Source: Conidiobolus incongruus B7586
Taxonomy: Eukaryota > Entomophthoromycota > Entomophthoromycetes > Entomophthorales > Conidiobolaceae
Direction: 5' to 3'
Length of the DNA: 11,237 bases
Assembly: GCA_000697335.1 (NCBI GenBank)
Contig: JNEM01006070.1
Span: forward strand, 1-11,237
Below, one piece after another: positions 9,990 to 11,237 of the stretch; the stretch's first letter is position 1; each line of letters begins with the position of its first letter. A program made the position numbers and the translations under genes. Below the pieces are notes generated by a model, which had not been told where the DNA came from, did no database searches, and saw only the letters and a program-made list of their open reading frames with translations.

Positions 9990-10003
9990 GCTGGGAGGAC
10001 CCA
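9990..10003. repeat. Short inverted repeat CTGGG-AGGA-CCCAG in island B
   Basis: The 5-bp arms CTGGG and CCCAG pair perfectly around AGGA, inside AGCT...AGCT borders. In the minus-strand sense it lies between the TATA stretch and AATAAA, where LTR transcripts begin, so it could form a small RNA hairpin. No function can be shown from sequence alone. Confidence 0.6.
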
Positions 10004-10042
10004 GATCGAGCTCATCTTGTCAAGGATAACTTCAATTTCGGG

Positions 10043-10052
10043 TTATATATAG
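10043..10052 (-). promoter_or_regulatory. TATA stretch in island B
   Basis: TTATATATAG on the plus strand reads CTATATATAA on the minus strand. It lies between the bZIP-type sites and the AATAAA at 9970-9975 in the inferred sense direction. Within this GC-richer island a TATA string is less expected than in the spacer, which gives it some weight. Confidence 0.35.
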
Positions 10053-10146
10053 AATGTGTTAGGCAAGGAAATTTATGAGGTTCTCCGGTGGCTTGTATTA
10101 TCAGCCAATTAAAAGATAGAGAAGTAGCTAATATGTGAGGAAGGAA

Positions 10147-10204
10147 TGACTCTTATATTAGGTTGACGTAAGTATAATTAGTAAGGGAGGAGTCACCTGA
10201 CTCA
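10147..10204 (-). promoter_or_regulatory. Cluster of bZIP-type sites in island B
   Basis: Four AP-1/CRE-like sites fall within 58 bp: TGACTC (10147-10152), TGACGTAA (10164-10171), GAGTCA (10190-10195) and TGACTCA (10198-10204). The last two form the palindrome GAGTCA-CC-TGACTC. Sites of this type bind Gcn4/AP-1/CREB-type bZIP dimers in fungi and other eukaryotes. They lie about 95-160 bp from the TATA stretch at 10043-10052 on the upstream side when the element is read on the minus strand, as an enhancer in the U3 of an LTR would. Binding itself is inferred. Confidence 0.4.
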
Positions 10205-10209
10205 TGACA

Positions 10210-11237
10210 CTACATTTATTTAATTTATCAAAATTAACTTGAAAATACCAATTGATATTTATTAATATATATCTCTCAAAAAACATTATTTATATTTCAT
10301 TCAATTTATTAAATAAAATTCCAATTATCAGTAATTAATTATATTGTGTTTTTATTTTCTAAATTATGCAAAGGTGAAAAAGGATTCCAAGTATAGTTTG
10401 AAAATTTAAAATCAGATTTATTAATCATATAGGAATAGAGTGAATATTTTTCCGTTCCTAAAATCAATGAATATTGTTTTTTGATTCATACAGAAAATTA
10501 CCAAATTTAATATTTTTAGATCAATATAAATTTGATATCAAGATATTTTGAAAAGTTCAAACTTATTTTAGTTGAATTTGATGATATTTAAATATTATAC
10601 GGTATATAATATTAAATAAATTTATTTTGAAATATGCATATATTGTTATTAAATCTGACTTTAATAACTATAACTTGAGAATGAATTTAATAACTTAATT
10701 TTGGTCTACCTTAATTAGGGATAACAAATTTAATTCGATCCTTATATTAATTTAAATATTTCTGTTTAAAAACTTTTTAAAGCTATTTGCTATTTAAGTT
10801 AATTATTATTTATTAACATTCTATATAAAAACCAACGGACTTTAATAATTGAAAAAATTATTAAAATAGTGCCCATTTTAAAAATAATGATAAAATATTA
10901 TTAAACTAATTATAATCAAAATGCTTATAATATAGATACTTTTGGTGAAATTGATTACTATTTTTAATAATTATGTCAGAATATACTCTAATATTCAGGA
11001 TGTTATATCAAACTTTATATTTATTACCAATTGAAAACTCAGTTCAATATTATAAGGTAAATTTAAGGATTTCAGTTCAAAATAAAATCATAATTTAATA
11101 TGTATCATAAAATTCAAATTATCATATAATGTTATATCTTTATATTACAATTAATAATGAGAGAAAGGCTTCAAAATAAAAAAAAATGCCCTATATAAAA
11201 ACCATGCATTTTAATTTATCTATTTTTAACATTGTAA
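10210..11237. other. AT-rich region to the right edge, no gene seen
   Basis: The last kilobase is AT-rich with stops in all frames. Two copies of CTATATAAAAACCA (10821-10834 and 11191-11204) may be core-promoter elements. An ATG at 11204-11206 opens a frame that is still open at the window edge after 11 codons, too little to call a gene. Confidence 0.5.
11191..11204 (+). promoter_or_regulatory. Candidate TATA box near the right edge (second copy at 10821)
   Basis: CTATATAAAAACCA fits the TATA consensus well and occurs twice, 370 bp apart (10821-10834 and here). It may belong to a gene starting beyond the window. The ATG at 11204 is too close to the TATA string to be served by it in the usual way. 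Chance similarity in AT-rich DNA is a real possibility. Confidence 0.25.

Larger units (their letters stand above)
9880..10209 (-). mobile_element. Island B: probable old solo LTR (fossil), 330 bp, sense on minus strand
   Basis: This GC-richer block (124 of 330 bases, 38%) is strongly G-biased on the plus strand (85 G, 39 C). Read on the minus strand it starts TGTCATGAGTCAGGTGACTC, a TGTCA start familiar from Ty3-like LTRs, then CTCCC. It then shows several bZIP-type sites, a TATA stretch (10043-10052), and AATAAA (9970-9975) followed by a CTTCTCTCC stretch. That order fits U3, promoter and poly(A) signal of an LTR. CTAC borders both sides (9876-9879 and 10210-10213), a possible 4-bp target-site duplication like the ATAT of island A. 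The left boundary is the less certain one. No coding region belongs to it and no partner LTR in the same orientation is in the window, so a solo LTR is the simplest reading. The alternative is an unrelated GC-rich relic. Confidence 0.5.

Noticed and set aside
11204-11237. ATG at 11204 opening a frame to the window edge
   Set aside because: Only 11 codons are visible and the TATA-like string ends right at the ATG, so it cannot be judged a gene start.

Overview
The window looks like a gene-poor piece of a very AT-rich eukaryotic nuclear genome. The one clear gene is an intronless 475-codon F-box / leucine-rich-repeat (RNI-like) protein. Coding and element DNA stand out at roughly 36-38% GC against spacers that look close to 20% GC. 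Large families of divergent intronless F-box/LRR proteins in this kind of AT-rich background are typical of early-diverging fungi such as Conidiobolus (Entomophthoromycotina). That assignment is an inference from style and composition, not from a database match.

Layout. Bases 1-138 are a plausible last 45 codons of an unidentified plus-strand gene, followed by a poly(A) signal at 171-176. From 177 to 6262 lies a 6 kb AT-rich spacer. It holds two GC-richer islands that I read as old solo-LTR fossils: island A at 521-790, and island C at about 4742-5072. It also holds a weak possible coding relic (1392-1730) and two ATA microsatellites. The F-box/LRR gene is at 6263-7690, with two inverted repeats just upstream and overlapping poly(A) signals just downstream. 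From 7720 to 11237 the sequence is again AT-rich and without a convincing gene. It holds a third island, B, at about 9880-10209, an ATT microsatellite, and two copies of a TATA-like 14-mer near the right edge.

What ties it together. Islands B (330 bp) and C (331 bp) have almost the same length, mirror-image C/G strand bias, the same TGT-plus-palindrome start, and an AATAAA followed by a similar pyrimidine-rich stretch. They look like diverged kin in opposite orientations on either side of the F-box gene. In its inferred sense orientation (minus strand) B keeps promoter-like order: clustered bZIP-type TGACTC/TGACGTAA sites, then a TATA stretch, then AATAAA. No tRNA, rRNA, CRISPR or intact transposon gene was seen. 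I found no complete new multi-gene system; the most distinctive signals are the LTR-like pair and the dyads upstream of the F-box gene.
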